Positions 16,393-26,021 of a stretch of DNA of 64,000 nt are shown piece by piece; within the stretch, counting starts at the first letter, position 1; each line of letters starts with the position of its first letter. Made by a program: the position numbers and the translations under genes. The stretch is from NCBI GenBank assembly GCA_026389335.1, contig JAPLIB010000084.1:1-64000 (forward strand). The letters are read 5' to 3'. The DNA is from Cyanobacteriota bacterium (GTDB lineage Bacteria > Cyanobacteriota > Cyanobacteriia > PCC-6307 > Cyanobiaceae). The notes under the pieces were generated by a model. The model was not told where the DNA came from, did not search any database, and saw only the letters and a list, made by a program, of their open reading frames with translations.

Positions 16393-18381
16393 TTACACCC
16401 GCAGGCTGTCCAGCACCGAGCGGTCCTCCAGGGTGGAGGTGTCGCCGCTCACCTCCTGGCCGGCGGCCAGGGAGCGCAGGATGCGCCGCATGATCTTGCC
16501 GCTGCGGGTTTTGGGCAGGGCATCGGTGAACTTGATCAGATCGGGGCGGGCGATCGGACCGATCTCCTTGCCCACATGCTGCTTGAGCTCGGCGATCAGG
16601 GCCTCATCGCCGTTGCGGCCGGTTTCGAGGGTGACGAAGGCGACGATCCCTTCGCCCTTGAGCTCATCGGGCCGGCCGACCACGGCGGCTTCGGCTACGG
16701 CCGGATGGCTGACCAAGGCACTCTCAATCTCCATCGTGCCGAGGCGATGGCCCGACACACTGATCACGTCGTCGACGCGGCCCATCACCCAGAAGTAGCC
16801 GTCGCCATCGCGGCGAGCGCCATCACCGGCGAAGTAGAGCCAGCTGCCATCGGCCGGCCGGATCTCCTCCCAGTAGCTCTTGCGGAAGCGCTCCGGATCG
16901 CCGTGCACCGTGCGCATCATCCCCGGCCAGGGCCGGCGGATCACCAGATAGCCGCCCTGATCCGCCGCCTGGGAATGGCCTTCGTGGTCGACCACGTCAG
17001 CGGCGATACCCGGCAGGGGCAGGGTGGCGGAGCCGGGCTTGGTGGCAGTGGCACCGGGCAGGGGGCTGATCATCACGCCGCCGGTTTCGGTCTGCCACCA
17101 GGTGTCCACCACCGGGCAGCGATCAGCGCCGATCACGTCGCGGTACCACATCCAGGCTTCGGGGTTGATCGGTTCGCCCACGGTGCCGAGGATGCGCAGG
17201 GTGCTCATGTCGTACTGATCCGGCACCTCGCGACCGCTCTTCATGAAGGCGCGGATTGCCGTGGGCGCGGTGTAGAAGATCGACACCTTGTGTTTCTGGA
17301 TCACTTCCCAGAAGGCACCGGGCTTGGAGGGGCGCGGTGCCCCCTCGTACATCACCGTGGTGGCGCCATTGGAGAGGGGCCCGTAGACGATGTAGCTGTG
17401 ACCCGTGATCCAGCCCACATCAGCCGTGCACCAGTGGATGTCGTCCTCACGGATGTCGAAGATCCACTGGAAGGTGAGATGGGCCCAGAGGTTGTAGCCG
17501 GCGGTGGTGTGCACCACCCCCTTGGGCTTGCCGGTGGAGCCGGAGGTGTACAGCACGAACAGCCGATCTTCACTGGCCATCGGCTCGGCCGCACACTCAG
17601 GACTCTGGGCCGGCACCAGCTCATGCCACCACTGGTCGCGCCCTGCCACCATGGCGGTGGGTTGCTCGGTGCGCCGCACCACCAGCACATGCTCCACCGT
17701 TGGGCAGGCACCACCTTCCAGGGCCGTATCCACCGCCGGCTTGAGCGCCACGGCCTTGTCCTTGCGGAAGCCGCCATCGGCCGTGATCACCGCCTTCACC
17801 GCACCATCGATCAGCCGGTCCCGCAGGGCCTCGGCCGAAAAGCCGCCGAACACCACCGAGTGGGGAGCGCCGATGCGGGCGCAGGCCAGCATCGCGATCG
17901 CCGCCTCCGGCACCATCGGCATGTACAGGGCGACCAGGTCGCCTTTGCCGATGCCCAGGGCTTTGAGCGCATTGGCCGCCTTGCACACTTCGGCGTGCAG
18001 CTGGCGGTAGGTGAAGCTGCGGCTGTCGCCGGGTTCTCCCTCCCAGATCAGCGCTGTCTTTTCGGCCCGGGGACCGTCGAGATGGCGATCGAGGCAGTTG
18101 TAGGAGAGGTTGGTGCTGCCGCCTTCAAACCAGCGGGCAAAAGGCGGATTGCTCCAATCCAGCACCGTGTCAAAGGGCTGGAACCAGTGCAGCTGGCTGC
18201 GGGCCTGCTCGCCCCAGAAGCCATCGGGATCGCTCTGCGCCCAAGCCACCAGCTCCCCATAGGCCGCCATGGACGGAATGCGAGCGCCGGCCGCCAGTGC
18301 TGCCGGGGGGGCGAAGCTGCGCTGCTCCTGCAGCACCGATTCGATCGTGTGGGCCGGATCGCCGCTGGGAACCTGGGTCAT
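16393..18381 (-). CDS. acs: Acetyl-CoA synthetase
   Basis: The start is ATG at 18381 ([17 protein letters not shown]), giving 662 residues, the usual Acs length; the track start at 18441 adds 20 less likely residues. ANL adenylating-enzyme motifs are all present: [21 protein letters not shown] (P-loop), [22 protein letters not shown], the hinge [20 protein letters not shown], and the C-terminal catalytic lysine in [14 protein letters not shown], which acetylation can silence in other bacteria. It activates acetate to acetyl-AMP, then acetyl-CoA. It is a single gene in the cytoplasm. Confidence 0.96.
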   Translation of the reverse strand: MTQVPSGDPAHTIESVLQEQRSFAPPAALAAGARIPSMAAYGELVAWAQSDPDGFWGEQARSQLHWFQPFDTVLDWSNPPFARWFEGGSTNLSYNCLDRHLDGPRAEKTALIWEGEPGDSRSFTYRQLHAEVCKAANALKALGIGKGDLVALYMPMVPEAAIAMLACARIGAPHSVVFGGFSAEALRDRLIDGAVKAVITADGGFRKDKAVALKPAVDTALEGGACPTVEHVLVVRRTEQPTAMVAGRDQWWHELVPAQSPECAAEPMASEDRLFVLYTSGSTGKPKGVVHTTAGYNLWAHLTFQWIFDIREDDIHWCTADVGWITGHSYIVYGPLSNGATTVMYEGAPRPSKPGAFWEVIQKHKVSIFYTAPTAIRAFMKSGREVPDQYDMSTLRILGTVGEPINPEAWMWYRDVIGADRCPVVDTWWQTETGGVMISPLPGATATKPGSATLPLPGIAADVVDHEGHSQAADQGGYLVIRRPWPGMMRTVHGDPERFRKSYWEEIRPADGSWLYFAGDGARRDGDGYFWVMGRVDDVISVSGHRLGTMEIESALVSHPAVAEAAVVGRPDELKGEGIVAFVTLETGRNGDEALIAELKQHVGKEIGPIARPDLIKFTDALPKTRSGKIMRRILRSLAAGQEVSGDTSTLEDRSVLDSLRV

Positions 18382-18540
18382 GGAAGGTACGGAAGCCGAA
18401 GCATTCAAGCCCAGCTCCTCGCTCCTGACAGCGATGCGCACAGAGATCAGCAGCCCTGATCGAAGTTGGCGCTGCCGTTAGCTTGCAAACCTGGCCCAGC
18501 GGCATTAGCAGGAAGGAATGACGGTGGTCGAGAACACACC

Positions 18541-18855
18541 ATGACGAACAACAACCCCGTCACGCCCCATGCCGGTCCCACCCTCGATGGCAATGGCCAT
18601 CTCAGCTACATCGGCGATGATGGCTGCCGCTACGTGATCGGGCTGCCACCGGAAATCGACGACGACAGCATTGAGCGGGTGATGACGATGCTGCGCAGCA
18701 GCAGTCCCCTGTTTCAGAGCATCGAACACCTCTGTCATCGCTGGATCAAGGACGTGAGCAGTGAAGAACTCGATGCCAGGGCGGCGCTGGTGCTGCTGCT
18801 CACCACCCTGGAGACAGCTCTGGAGGATTCCTATCCGGACTCCAGCTTTGACTAG
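18541..18855 (+). CDS. Conserved hypothetical protein, 104 aa
   Basis: The ATG at 18541 (MTNNNPVTPHAGPTL) gives 104 residues. It is acidic and compact: GHLSYIGDDGCRYVIGLPPEID, IERVMTMLRSSSPLFQSIEHLC, ARAALVLLLTTLETALED. There is no signal peptide or domain I can name. The regular pattern suggests a picocyanobacterial conserved protein. It precedes the HAD phosphatase by 37 nt on the same strand and may be cotranscribed with it. Confidence 0.65.
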   Translation: MTNNNPVTPHAGPTLDGNGHLSYIGDDGCRYVIGLPPEIDDDSIERVMTMLRSSSPLFQSIEHLCHRWIKDVSSEELDARAALVLLLTTLETALEDSYPDSSFD

Positions 18856-18892
18856 TGCCCTGGCGAGCGGTCGTTAGGGCAGGCTGGGATCC

Positions 18893-19546
18893 ATGCCTCG
18901 CCCCGCCGCCTGCCTCTTTGACCTCGACGGTCTGCTGCTGGACACCGAACCCAGCCACGCCGAGGCCTGGAGCCAGGCGGCGGCCCGATTCGGCCTGCAG
19001 CTCACCGCGGTGCAGTTGCAGCAGCTGCGGGGGCGGCGGCGCCTGGACTGCGCGCACCAGGTGCAGGCCTGGATTGCAGAGGGCCGCTCCATCCAGGTGA
19101 GCAGCGAGCAGCTGCTGGCCGTGCGCCAACCGATTGCCGAAACACTGCTGGCCCTGGCAGCGGCGATGCCCGGCGCCCAGGCCCTGGTGCAGCGCTGTCA
19201 GGCGCTGGCGATCCCGATGGCGCTGGCCACCAGCAGCAGCGCCGCGGCCGTGGCCCTCAAGGCGGCTCCCCATCCCTGGCTGGCGGCCATCACCACCCGC
19301 GTGCATGGTGATGATCCCCAGCTCCAACACGGCAAGCCGGCACCGGACGTGTTTCTGCTGGCGGCTGAACGCCTGGGGGTGGCCGCCAGCGACAGCTGGG
19401 CCTTCGAGGATTCACCGGCCGGTGCCCAGGCGGCGCTGGCGGCCGGCTGCCAGGTGCAGGTGCTGCGACCCGCTGGCATCGCGCCATCGCTGTATCCGCC
19501 CGGGGTTCACTGGCTGAGCTCCCTGGCGGCCGTCTCGCTGACATGA
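18893..19546 (+). CDS. HAD-superfamily phosphatase (beta-phosphoglucomutase-like)
   Basis: The protein has 217 residues. Motif I LFDLDGLLLDTEPSHAEAW supplies the nucleophile Asp and the acid-base Asp; motif II is MALATSSS; the motif III Lys is in QHGKPAPDVFLLAAERLGV; motif IV is WAFEDSPAGAQAALAAG. The helical cap between motifs I and II places it in HAD subfamily IA (CbbY/PGMB/Gph-like). The substrate is uncertain: a sugar phosphate or phosphoglycolate-like compound. It is convergent with sds. Confidence 0.88.
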   Translation: MPRPAACLFDLDGLLLDTEPSHAEAWSQAAARFGLQLTAVQLQQLRGRRRLDCAHQVQAWIAEGRSIQVSSEQLLAVRQPIAETLLALAAAMPGAQALVQRCQALAIPMALATSSSAAAVALKAAPHPWLAAITTRVHGDDPQLQHGKPAPDVFLLAAERLGVAASDSWAFEDSPAGAQAALAAGCQVQVLRPAGIAPSLYPPGVHWLSSLAAVSLT

Positions 19547-19669
19547 ACCATGGCCTGCCCCCCAGGCCTCGGGCTCAGATCGTTGTTGGCGTCAGTGGGC
19601 TGGCTTCATCGGGTTCGTCGGGGATGCGGATTCCGCGGGGATGCCGCCGACCCAGGGCGAACGGCCAGC

Positions 19670-20641
19670 TCAGTAGAGGCGGCTGAGCACGAACTCCGGC
19701 AGAGCCCGCAGGGCGCTGCGGGGCTCGGAGGCGGGCAACCATTCGATCGCCCCATGGGCGTCGCGGGCAAACTCCTCGGCCAGCAGCCGCGAGCGGGGGA
19801 TCGCCTCGCAACCGCGCACCAAGGCCAGGGCCTGCTCCAGATCGCCGGTCTCGCAGAACTCCCGCTCGATCAGGCCGGCCAGGGCGGGGCGCTCCTCCAG
19901 GGCATAGAGCACCGGTGCCGTCAGATACCCCGAGGCCAGGTCGCTAGCGGCGGGCTTGCCCAGCTGCTGATCGCTGCCGGTGAAATCGAGGATGTCATCC
20001 ACCACCTGGAAGGCCAGACCCAATTGGCGACCAAAGCGATAGAGGTCGTCGAGATGGCTGCCGCTGCGCCCCGACAGCACCCCGGCGGCCCGGGCGCTGT
20101 TGGCAATCAGTGAAGCGGTCTTGCAATAGCTCTTTTCGAGATAGGTTTCGAAACTCTGGCCCGTGTCGTAACGGAATAGCCCCTGCTTCACCTCGCCATC
20201 GGCGAGATCCATGATCACGCGCGAGAGCAGCTTCACCACCTCCAGATCATCGAGGTTGGCGAGGTGCCAGCTGGCCTGGGCGAACAGGAAATCACCGGCC
20301 AGCACGGCCACCCGATGGTTGAAGCGGCTGTGCACCGTGGCCACGCCGCGGCGGGTGTCGGCGCCATCCACCACGTCGTCGTGCACCAGCGAGGCGGTAT
20401 GGATCATCTCGGTGATCTCGGCCAGGCGGCGATGGCGCGGGCTGAGCTCACCATCCGCCGCCATCGCCCGCGACAGCAGCAAGACGATGCCGGGCCGCAG
20501 GCGCTTGCCCCCGGCGGCAAACAAATGTTCAGCTGCCGCCTGCAAAATTGGATGACCAGCGCCGATCAGACTGCGCAGATCGGCCAGCAGGGCATCGAGG
20601 TCGGCCTCGACCGGCTGGAGCAACTCGGCGACCGTCGACAC
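19670..20641 (-). CDS. sds: Solanesyl/long-chain prenyl diphosphate synthase
   Basis: The protein has 323 residues, a normal length. Trans-prenyltransferase motifs are present: GGKRLRPGIVLLL; the first Asp-rich motif LVHDDVVDGADTRRG; GDFLFAQASW; KTASLIANS; and the second Asp-rich motif VVDDILDFTGS. It condenses isopentenyl diphosphate units into the C40-C45 chain that becomes the plastoquinone tail. It is last in a minus-strand block with murI (24 nt gap) and convergent with the HAD phosphatase. Confidence 0.93.
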   Translation of the reverse strand: MSTVAELLQPVEADLDALLADLRSLIGAGHPILQAAAEHLFAAGGKRLRPGIVLLLSRAMAADGELSPRHRRLAEITEMIHTASLVHDDVVDGADTRRGVATVHSRFNHRVAVLAGDFLFAQASWHLANLDDLEVVKLLSRVIMDLADGEVKQGLFRYDTGQSFETYLEKSYCKTASLIANSARAAGVLSGRSGSHLDDLYRFGRQLGLAFQVVDDILDFTGSDQQLGKPAASDLASGYLTAPVLYALEERPALAGLIEREFCETGDLEQALALVRGCEAIPRSRLLAEEFARDAHGAIEWLPASEPRSALRALPEFVLSRLY

Positions 20642-20665
20642 ATGATCTCCTGGATGAAGTGGATA

Positions 20666-21532
20666 CTAGAAGGGTCGTGGTGGTGAGTGCAGGCACGGGG
20701 GCGAGAGCTCGTCATCACGGCCGTCCTGAACCAGCCAGGCAATCGAGGCGCTGGCCGTTTCGACGGCGATCAGGCGTCGGGCATCGCGATCGAACTGCCC
20801 GGCTTCGCCGGTGGTGAAGAAGCGATGGCTGGCCGTTCCCGCTGGGGCCTGCATGGCGTAGTGATGCAGCAGGGAGCCCAGATGGCGGGCCACCGCCGGC
20901 GCCGGATCGATCACGGCCACATCCGGACCCACCAGCCGGCGGATCGCCTCGATCACAAAGGGATAGTGGGTGCAGCCCAACACGATTGTGTCGGCTCCAG
21001 CCGCCAGCATCGGTTCCAGAAAGCTCAACAGCAAGGCATCGGTCCGGGTTCCGGCTAGGTCTCCCGCTTCGACCAGGTCGGCCAGTCCCAGGCACACCTG
21101 CTCCACCACCTGCACACTGGCGGCATGACGGCCCACGGTGGCTCGGTACAGCCGGCCCTGGAAGGTGGCCGGCGTGGCCATCACGCCGACCACACCGCTG
21201 CGGGTGATCGCCACTGCCGGCTTGACCGCCGGCTCCAGGCCCAGGATCAGGCAAGCCGGGAAGCGTTCGCGCAGATGGTGCAAAGCCACTGCGGAGGCGG
21301 TGTTGCAGGCCACCACGATCACCTTGCAGCCGGCCTCGGTGAGAGCCGTGCAGATGGCCTCGCTGTAGGCGCGGATCTCCTGGGGCTGGCGGCCGCCATA
21401 GGGCACATGGGCCCGATCGGCGAAGTAGACGGTGGATTCATCGGGCAGCTGCTGCACGATCTGGCGCCAGACGCTGAGCCCACCCAGGCCGGAATCGAAG
21501 ATGCCGATCGGCACAGGGGAATCCTGGGTCAT
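20666..21532 (-). CDS. murI: Glutamate racemase
   Basis: The start is ATG at 21532 (MTQDSPVPIGIFDSG), giving 288 residues; the 712-aa track ORF is a read-through artefact. Family motifs: GIFDSGLGGLSV, YFADRAHVPYG, VVACNTASAVAL (first catalytic Cys) and IVLGCTHYPF (second catalytic Cys with His). It supplies D-glutamate for peptidoglycan. Its start overlaps the amidase stop by 4 nt (ATGA), so two wall genes are translationally coupled. Confidence 0.96.
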   Translation of the reverse strand: MTQDSPVPIGIFDSGLGGLSVWRQIVQQLPDESTVYFADRAHVPYGGRQPQEIRAYSEAICTALTEAGCKVIVVACNTASAVALHHLRERFPACLILGLEPAVKPAVAITRSGVVGVMATPATFQGRLYRATVGRHAASVQVVEQVCLGLADLVEAGDLAGTRTDALLLSFLEPMLAAGADTIVLGCTHYPFVIEAIRRLVGPDVAVIDPAPAVARHLGSLLHHYAMQAPAGTASHRFFTTGEAGQFDRDARRLIAVETASASIAWLVQDGRDDELSPPCLHSPPRPF

Positions 21533-22686
21533 CGGTTGAGATAGGCCAGGATGCCCCTGGCCACGGCCTGGGCCAGACGGCGGCGGAAATTGGGATCCGC
21601 CAGCCGCGGCGCGTCGATCTGGCCGGTGACAAAACCCATTTCGGTGAGCACCGACGGCATGGTCGTGCGGCGGATCACGTAGAAGCGGCCGGGCCGGGCG
21701 CCACGGTCTGGGGTACCGGGGGAGACAGCCATCAGCTGATCCTGAATGATCACCGCCAGATCGCGGGAGCTGCCTCCCTCGAAGAAGAAGGTTTCCACCC
21801 CGTTCACATCCGGCCTGTCCATGCTCAATGCATTGGCATGGAGGCTGACGAACACATTGGCGCCGATGCTGTTGGCCAGGTTGACCCGCGGGGGGAGGTC
21901 CACATCCACCTCCGAGGTGCGGGTCATCGAAACGGTCACGCCACGGGCCTGGAGCAGCTGGGCCACCTGCAGGCTCACATCCAGCACCACATCGGTCTCG
22001 CGCAGGCCGTTGATGCCCACAGCCCCCGGATCCGGCCCGCCATGGCCCGGATCGATCACCACCCGGAAACGGCCGCGGGGCACCAGCGGCAGACCCTCCG
22101 GATTGAGGGGCTGACTGGAGGTGCCGCGACCACTGTTGGCGTAATCCGAGCCAATTTTGGCGTAATCCGAGCCGAACCGGGGCGGACTCCAGCGGCTCCT
22201 GACGATCGCGGCCGGGGCCTCCATATCGCCTTCGCCGACGCTCTGCAGGCTGCCGGCCGGCACGCCGGTGAGTTCCATCCGCCAGCGATCGCGGGCGGTG
22301 CCCACCAACCGCAACTGGCGCGGATCGAGGCGGGTGCCGGGCTGGAACTCCAGCACCAGGCGCGTGGTGCCGTTGTCGGGTTTGCCGATGCGCACCTCCC
22401 GCACCGCACCAGCGGACGGCAGCACCCGGGCGCGGGTGGGTGCCCCGGGCAGATCTACCCACACCCGGGGACCCTGACCATTGCGCCCCTCCTCGAAGAA
22501 GGCCTGCAGCGGAATCCCAGGGCTGGTGCGCAGCTCGAGGCTGCCGTCGCGCCCGATGCGCCAGGCCGAGAGGCTGCTGCCCGCCCAGGACGGCAGCTCG
22601 GCCGCCAGGGCCAGTCCCAGGACCAGCAGGCCGCGGCCGACCACGGTGCCCAGGTTGGCGCCACGCAGGGGGGAGCGAAAAGCCAT
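21529..22686 (-). CDS. N-acetylmuramoyl-L-alanine amidase (AmiC type, AMIN + Amidase_3)
   Basis: The ATG at 22686 gives 385 residues. There is a signal peptide (LLVLGLALAAELPSWAG). The N-terminal half is AMIN-like beta-rich sequence (WRIGRDGSLELRTSPG, VREVRIGKPDNGTTRLVLEF). A short linker carries the duplicated GSDYAK/GSDYAN peptide from a 21-bp DNA repeat. The catalytic domain has RVVIDPGHGGPDPGAVG (Zn His), a Glu in GLRETDVVLDV, VFVSLHANA (Zn His) and SVLTEMGFVT (catalytic Glu). It is periplasmic and cuts stem peptides from glycan during cell division. It is coupled to murI. Confidence 0.93.
   Translation of the reverse strand: MAFRSPLRGANLGTVVGRGLLVLGLALAAELPSWAGSSLSAWRIGRDGSLELRTSPGIPLQAFFEEGRNGQGPRVWVDLPGAPTRARVLPSAGAVREVRIGKPDNGTTRLVLEFQPGTRLDPRQLRLVGTARDRWRMELTGVPAGSLQSVGEGDMEAPAAIVRSRWSPPRFGSDYAKIGSDYANSGRGTSSQPLNPEGLPLVPRGRFRVVIDPGHGGPDPGAVGINGLRETDVVLDVSLQVAQLLQARGVTVSMTRTSEVDVDLPPRVNLANSIGANVFVSLHANALSMDRPDVNGVETFFFEGGSSRDLAVIIQDQLMAVSPGTPDRGARPGRFYVIRRTTMPSVLTEMGFVTGQIDAPRLADPNFRRRLAQAVARGILAYLNR
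22135..22176. repeat. 21-bp tandem repeat, two copies, in the amidase gene
   Basis: GTTGGCGTAATCCGAGCCAAT is followed directly by TTTGGCGTAATCCGAGCCGAA. It encodes the duplicated linker peptide GSDYAK/GSDYAN between the AMIN and catalytic domains. Confidence 0.85.
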
Positions 22687-22694
22687 CAACGCGC

Positions 22695-23513
22695 TCAGAA
22701 CAGGGCCGGGCGTCGATGCTGCAGGCTCGGCATCTGGCTGCGGATGCGCTGACCGTGGGCAATGTCCACCGGCGCCATGGCCAGGCCAGGCCCCTGGCCC
22801 GCATCGGCCAGCACCGTGCCCCAGGGATCGATCACCAGCGCATGGCCATGGGTCTGACGGCGGCCGTAGTGCAGACCGGTCTGGGCCGGAGCCAGCACGT
22901 AGGCGGTGTTTTCGATTGCCCGGGCCTGCAGCAGCACCTGCCAGTGGTCCTTGCCGGTGTAGGCCGTGAAGGCAGCGGGCACCATCAACAACTCGGCGCC
23001 GGCGCTGGCCAGGTAGCGATAGAGCTCAGGGAAGCGCACGTCGTAGCAGATCGACAGGCCGACGCGGCATAGCCCCGGCACCTCGACCACCGGCGGCAAG
23101 GCTTGGCCCGGCTGCACCGTGGCCGATTCCCGATAGGTGGTGCCGTCGGGGATATCGACATCGAACAGATGAATTTTGTCGTAGCGGGCCAGCAGCTGAC
23201 CTTCCACCCCCACCAGTTCGGCGCGGTTGTAGGTGAGGGATTCCCCCGCCGGCACCGGAAAGCCACCGCCCAGCAGGGTCACCTGATAGCGCCGGGCCAT
23301 GGTGACCAGGAAGCGGCTGCAACGCTCCGCCAGGCTGGGGGCCAGCTCAATCCGGCGTAGATCGTCGCCCATGAAGGCGAAATTCTCCGGCAAGCCCACC
23401 AGCTCGGCACCGCGCCGCGCCGCCAGCTCAATCTGCTCCTCGGCCGCCGCAAAATTGGCATCCGGATCCGGCGTGCTGGTCAGTTGCAGGGCTGCCGCCA
23501 AAAAACTGCTCAC
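22695..23513 (-). CDS. Carbon-nitrogen hydrolase (nitrilase superfamily, Nit1/Nit2-like)
   Basis: I prefer the GTG at 23513 (SSFLAAALQLTST), giving 272 residues, the usual size; the track start at 23579 is also GTG. The catalytic triad is visible: Glu in GLPENFAFMG, Lys in RYDKIHLFDVD, and Cys in LSICYDVRFPELYR. Nit1/Nit2 members act as deaminated-glutathione or omega-amidases in metabolite repair; the exact substrate cannot be read from sequence. It lies between comB and the amidase (8 nt gap to the latter) in the minus-strand block. Confidence 0.88.
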   Translation of the reverse strand: MSSFLAAALQLTSTPDPDANFAAAEEQIELAARRGAELVGLPENFAFMGDDLRRIELAPSLAERCSRFLVTMARRYQVTLLGGGFPVPAGESLTYNRAELVGVEGQLLARYDKIHLFDVDIPDGTTYRESATVQPGQALPPVVEVPGLCRVGLSICYDVRFPELYRYLASAGAELLMVPAAFTAYTGKDHWQVLLQARAIENTAYVLAPAQTGLHYGRRQTHGHALVIDPWGTVLADAGQGPGLAMAPVDIAHGQRIRSQMPSLQHRRPALF

Positions 23514-23588
23514 CGACTCACCCGAAGCGACCGGCGAACTGTAAGGGGAGGGGGCAGCGGCGGCCAGCGCTGCCCTCACCGGCTCGGA

Positions 23589-24344
23589 TCAGCTGGCCCG
23601 CAGCACCCCGGGCTCCGCCTGGATCGGCACGATCTCCAGGCTGTCGACGGCGGCGCAACAGGCGAAATCGGCGTCGTGATCGCCCAGGCCCAGCAGTCGC
23701 TGGCCATGGCTGGCGGCCCGCAGGCAGGTTTCGGTGTCCAGCCGCCAGCGCTGCCAGAGGGCCAGGGCCGCCAGCATTTCGTCATTGCCGCAGCTCACCC
23801 CCACATGGGGGGCCACGGCCAGCTCCATCGCCGCCGAGGCCACCGCCCCGGCCGCCAGGCTGTCCTCCAGGGAGTAGTCGCCCTCCCAGCCACTGCCGAC
23901 GATCCAGACCCGCTCACAGCCGCGTTCCAGCAGCCGCCTGGCCACGGCCGTGCGATTCGGCAGGGCTGCCGTGACCAGCAGCGGCACCGCCCGCACCGCC
24001 GCCAGGGAGCGGGTGCCATTGGTGGTGCTCATGAAGATGCGCTTGCCAGCCACCAGCTCGGGAGTCACCGCCAGCGGCGAGTTGCCCAGGTCGTAGCCGG
24101 CCACTCGCTGGCCGCCGCGCTCACCGGCCCGCAGGCGCTGCTGGGCCGGCCAGGCGGCGGCGGCGGCCTCCAGGGAGTCCAGATCGGCAAAGGCCTCGAT
24201 CGCCTCGGCACCGTTCTGCAACGACCAGGCGATCGTGGTGGTGGCTCGCAACACATCGATCACCACCGCGGCATCAGGGCCACCCTCCGCCGGACCCAGC
24301 ACCGCAGGCACGGCCTCAGACGTGTGGAAGTAGGAAATCAGCAC
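23589..24344 (-). CDS. comB: Probable 2-phosphosulfolactate phosphatase
   Basis: The start is GTG at 24344 ([14 protein letters not shown]), giving 251 residues; the 413-aa track ORF is over-extended. It matches the ComB family: [64 protein letters not shown]. ComB is named for coenzyme M synthesis in archaea; cyanobacteria keep it without making coenzyme M, and its role there is unsettled. It is divergent from ubiD with a 43-nt gap, so their promoters overlap. Confidence 0.88.
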   Translation of the reverse strand: MLISYFHTSEAVPAVLGPAEGGPDAAVVIDVLRATTTIAWSLQNGAEAIEAFADLDSLEAAAAAWPAQQRLRAGERGGQRVAGYDLGNSPLAVTPELVAGKRIFMSTTNGTRSLAAVRAVPLLVTAALPNRTAVARRLLERGCERVWIVGSGWEGDYSLEDSLAAGAVASAAMELAVAPHVGVSCGNDEMLAALALWQRWRLDTETCLRAASHGQRLLGLGDHDADFACCAAVDSLEIVPIQAEPGVLRAS

Positions 24345-24387
24345 AGGCCGCGGCGCGATGAGAGGTGCGTCACAGTAAGCAGCCCAG

Positions 24388-26007
24388 GTGGATGAAGGCG
24401 CGGTGGCGACCAGCAGCACAGGTGCGGGCGGCCCGATCGCCCCGACCGCCGGCAAGCCCGGCCGCCAGCGCGACCTACGCGATTTTTTGCGGCTGCTGGA
24501 GCAACGCGGCCAGCTGCGCCGCATCACCGCTCCGGTGGACCCGGACCTGGAGCTGGCGGCAATCGCCGACCGGGTGCTGGGGCTGGGCGGACCGGCCCTG
24601 CTGTTCGAGAACGTGATCGGCTCCTCGATGCCGGTGGCCGTGAACCTGCTGGGCACGGTGGAACGGGTGGTGTGGAGCATGGGCATGGAGCGCCCCGAGG
24701 AGCTCGAGGCCCTGGGCGAACGGCTGGCCCTGCTGCAGCAGCCCCGCCCCCCCAAGGGCCTGGGTGAACTGAAGACCTTCGCCGGGGTGCTCTGGGATCT
24801 GGTCAAAGCCCGGCCCGACCGGGACCTCACCCCCCCCTGTCACCAGGTGGTGCTCAAAGGAGAGCAGGTGAATCTCGATGCCCTGCCCCTGTTGCGCCCC
24901 TGGCCGGCTGATGCGGGCGGCGTGATCACCCTGGGGCTGGTGATCACCAAGGATCCGGAAACCGGCGTGCCGAATGTGGGCGTGTACCGCCTGCAGAAGC
25001 AATCCGCCACCACCATGACCGTGCACTGGCTGAGTGTGCGCGGCGGCGCCCGCCATCTGCGCAAGGCGGCAGCCATGGGTAAAAAGCTGGAAATCGCCAT
25101 TGCCATCGGCGTCCATCCGCTGTTGATCATGGCGGCGGCCACGCCGATCCCGGTGCAGCTGAGCGAGTGGCTGTTTGCCGGCATTTATGCCGGTGAAGGG
25201 GTGCGTCTGGTGAAGTGCAAAACCCTGAACCTGGAGGTGCCCTCCCACAGCGAAATGGTGCTGGAGGGCACGATCACCCCGGGCGAGCAGCTGGCGGATG
25301 GCCCCTTCGGCGATCACATGGGCTTTTACGGCAATGCCGAGGATTCGCCCCTGGTGCGCTTCCACTGCATCACCCACCGGCGCGATCCGGTGTTTCTCAC
25401 CACCTTCAGCGGCCGGCCCCCGAAGGAAGAGGCGATGCTGGCGATCGCCCTCAATCGCATCTACACGCCGATCCTGCGCCAGCAGATCCCGGAGATCGTC
25501 GATTTCTTCCTGCCGATGGAGGCCCTCAGCTACAAGCTGGCGGTGATCGCCATCGACAAGGCCTATCCGGGCCAGGCCAAACGGGCGGCGATGGCCTTCT
25601 GGAGTGCCCTGCCCCAGTTCACTTACACCAAGTTCGTGGTGGTGGTGGACCAGGCGATCAACATCCGCGATCCGCGTCAGGTGATCTGGGCGATCAGTGC
25701 CCAGGTGGATCCCCAGCGCGATCTGTTCGTGCTCGAGGACACCCCCTTTGACTCGCTCGATTTCGCCAGCGAGCGCCTGGGGCTGGGAGGACGGCTCGCC
25801 ATCGATGCCACCACCAAGATCGGTCCGGAAAAAAGGCATGACTGGGGTGAGGCCCTGAGCCGCCCCGCCGCCCTCGAGGCCCAGGTGGACGGGCGCTGGG
25901 CTGAACTGGGCCTGGCCGATCTCGGCCAGGAGGAGCCGGATCCGGCCCTGTTCGGCTACACGCTGGAGGCCCTGCTGGCCCGACTGGCGGCGACGGCCAG
26001 GGGCTGA
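24388..26007 (+). CDS. ubiD: UbiD-family decarboxylase
   Basis: The protein has 539 residues from a GTG start. The N-terminus [19 protein letters not shown] and the later [59 protein letters not shown] and [20 protein letters not shown] follow UbiD closely. UbiD decarboxylates aromatic acids using prenylated FMN made by UbiX, which is not in the window. In cyanobacteria it is the candidate 4-hydroxybenzoate-derivative decarboxylase for plastoquinone. An Rrf2-like gene follows 14 nt later. Confidence 0.93.
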   Translation: MDEGAVATSSTGAGGPIAPTAGKPGRQRDLRDFLRLLEQRGQLRRITAPVDPDLELAAIADRVLGLGGPALLFENVIGSSMPVAVNLLGTVERVVWSMGMERPEELEALGERLALLQQPRPPKGLGELKTFAGVLWDLVKARPDRDLTPPCHQVVLKGEQVNLDALPLLRPWPADAGGVITLGLVITKDPETGVPNVGVYRLQKQSATTMTVHWLSVRGGARHLRKAAAMGKKLEIAIAIGVHPLLIMAAATPIPVQLSEWLFAGIYAGEGVRLVKCKTLNLEVPSHSEMVLEGTITPGEQLADGPFGDHMGFYGNAEDSPLVRFHCITHRRDPVFLTTFSGRPPKEEAMLAIALNRIYTPILRQQIPEIVDFFLPMEALSYKLAVIAIDKAYPGQAKRAAMAFWSALPQFTYTKFVVVVDQAINIRDPRQVIWAISAQVDPQRDLFVLEDTPFDSLDFASERLGLGGRLAIDATTKIGPEKRHDWGEALSRPAALEAQVDGRWAELGLADLGQEEPDPALFGYTLEALLARLAATARG

Positions 26008-26021
26008 GCGGGGCTGTACCC

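Noticed and set aside
16363-18459. 698-aa plus-strand ORF antisense to acs
   Set aside because: His/Gly/Arg-rich mirror translation typical of high-GC antisense frames; the opposite strand has full Acs motifs.
20666-22804. 712-aa ORF covering murI and part of the amidase region
   Set aside because: Read-through of the murI frame upstream of its true ATG; the N-terminal 400+ residues are the amidase gene in the wrong frame.
23589-24830. 413-aa version of ComB
   Set aside because: The first 160 residues are Arg/Ser-rich antisense of ubiD; the family N-terminus (LISYFH) is at 24344.
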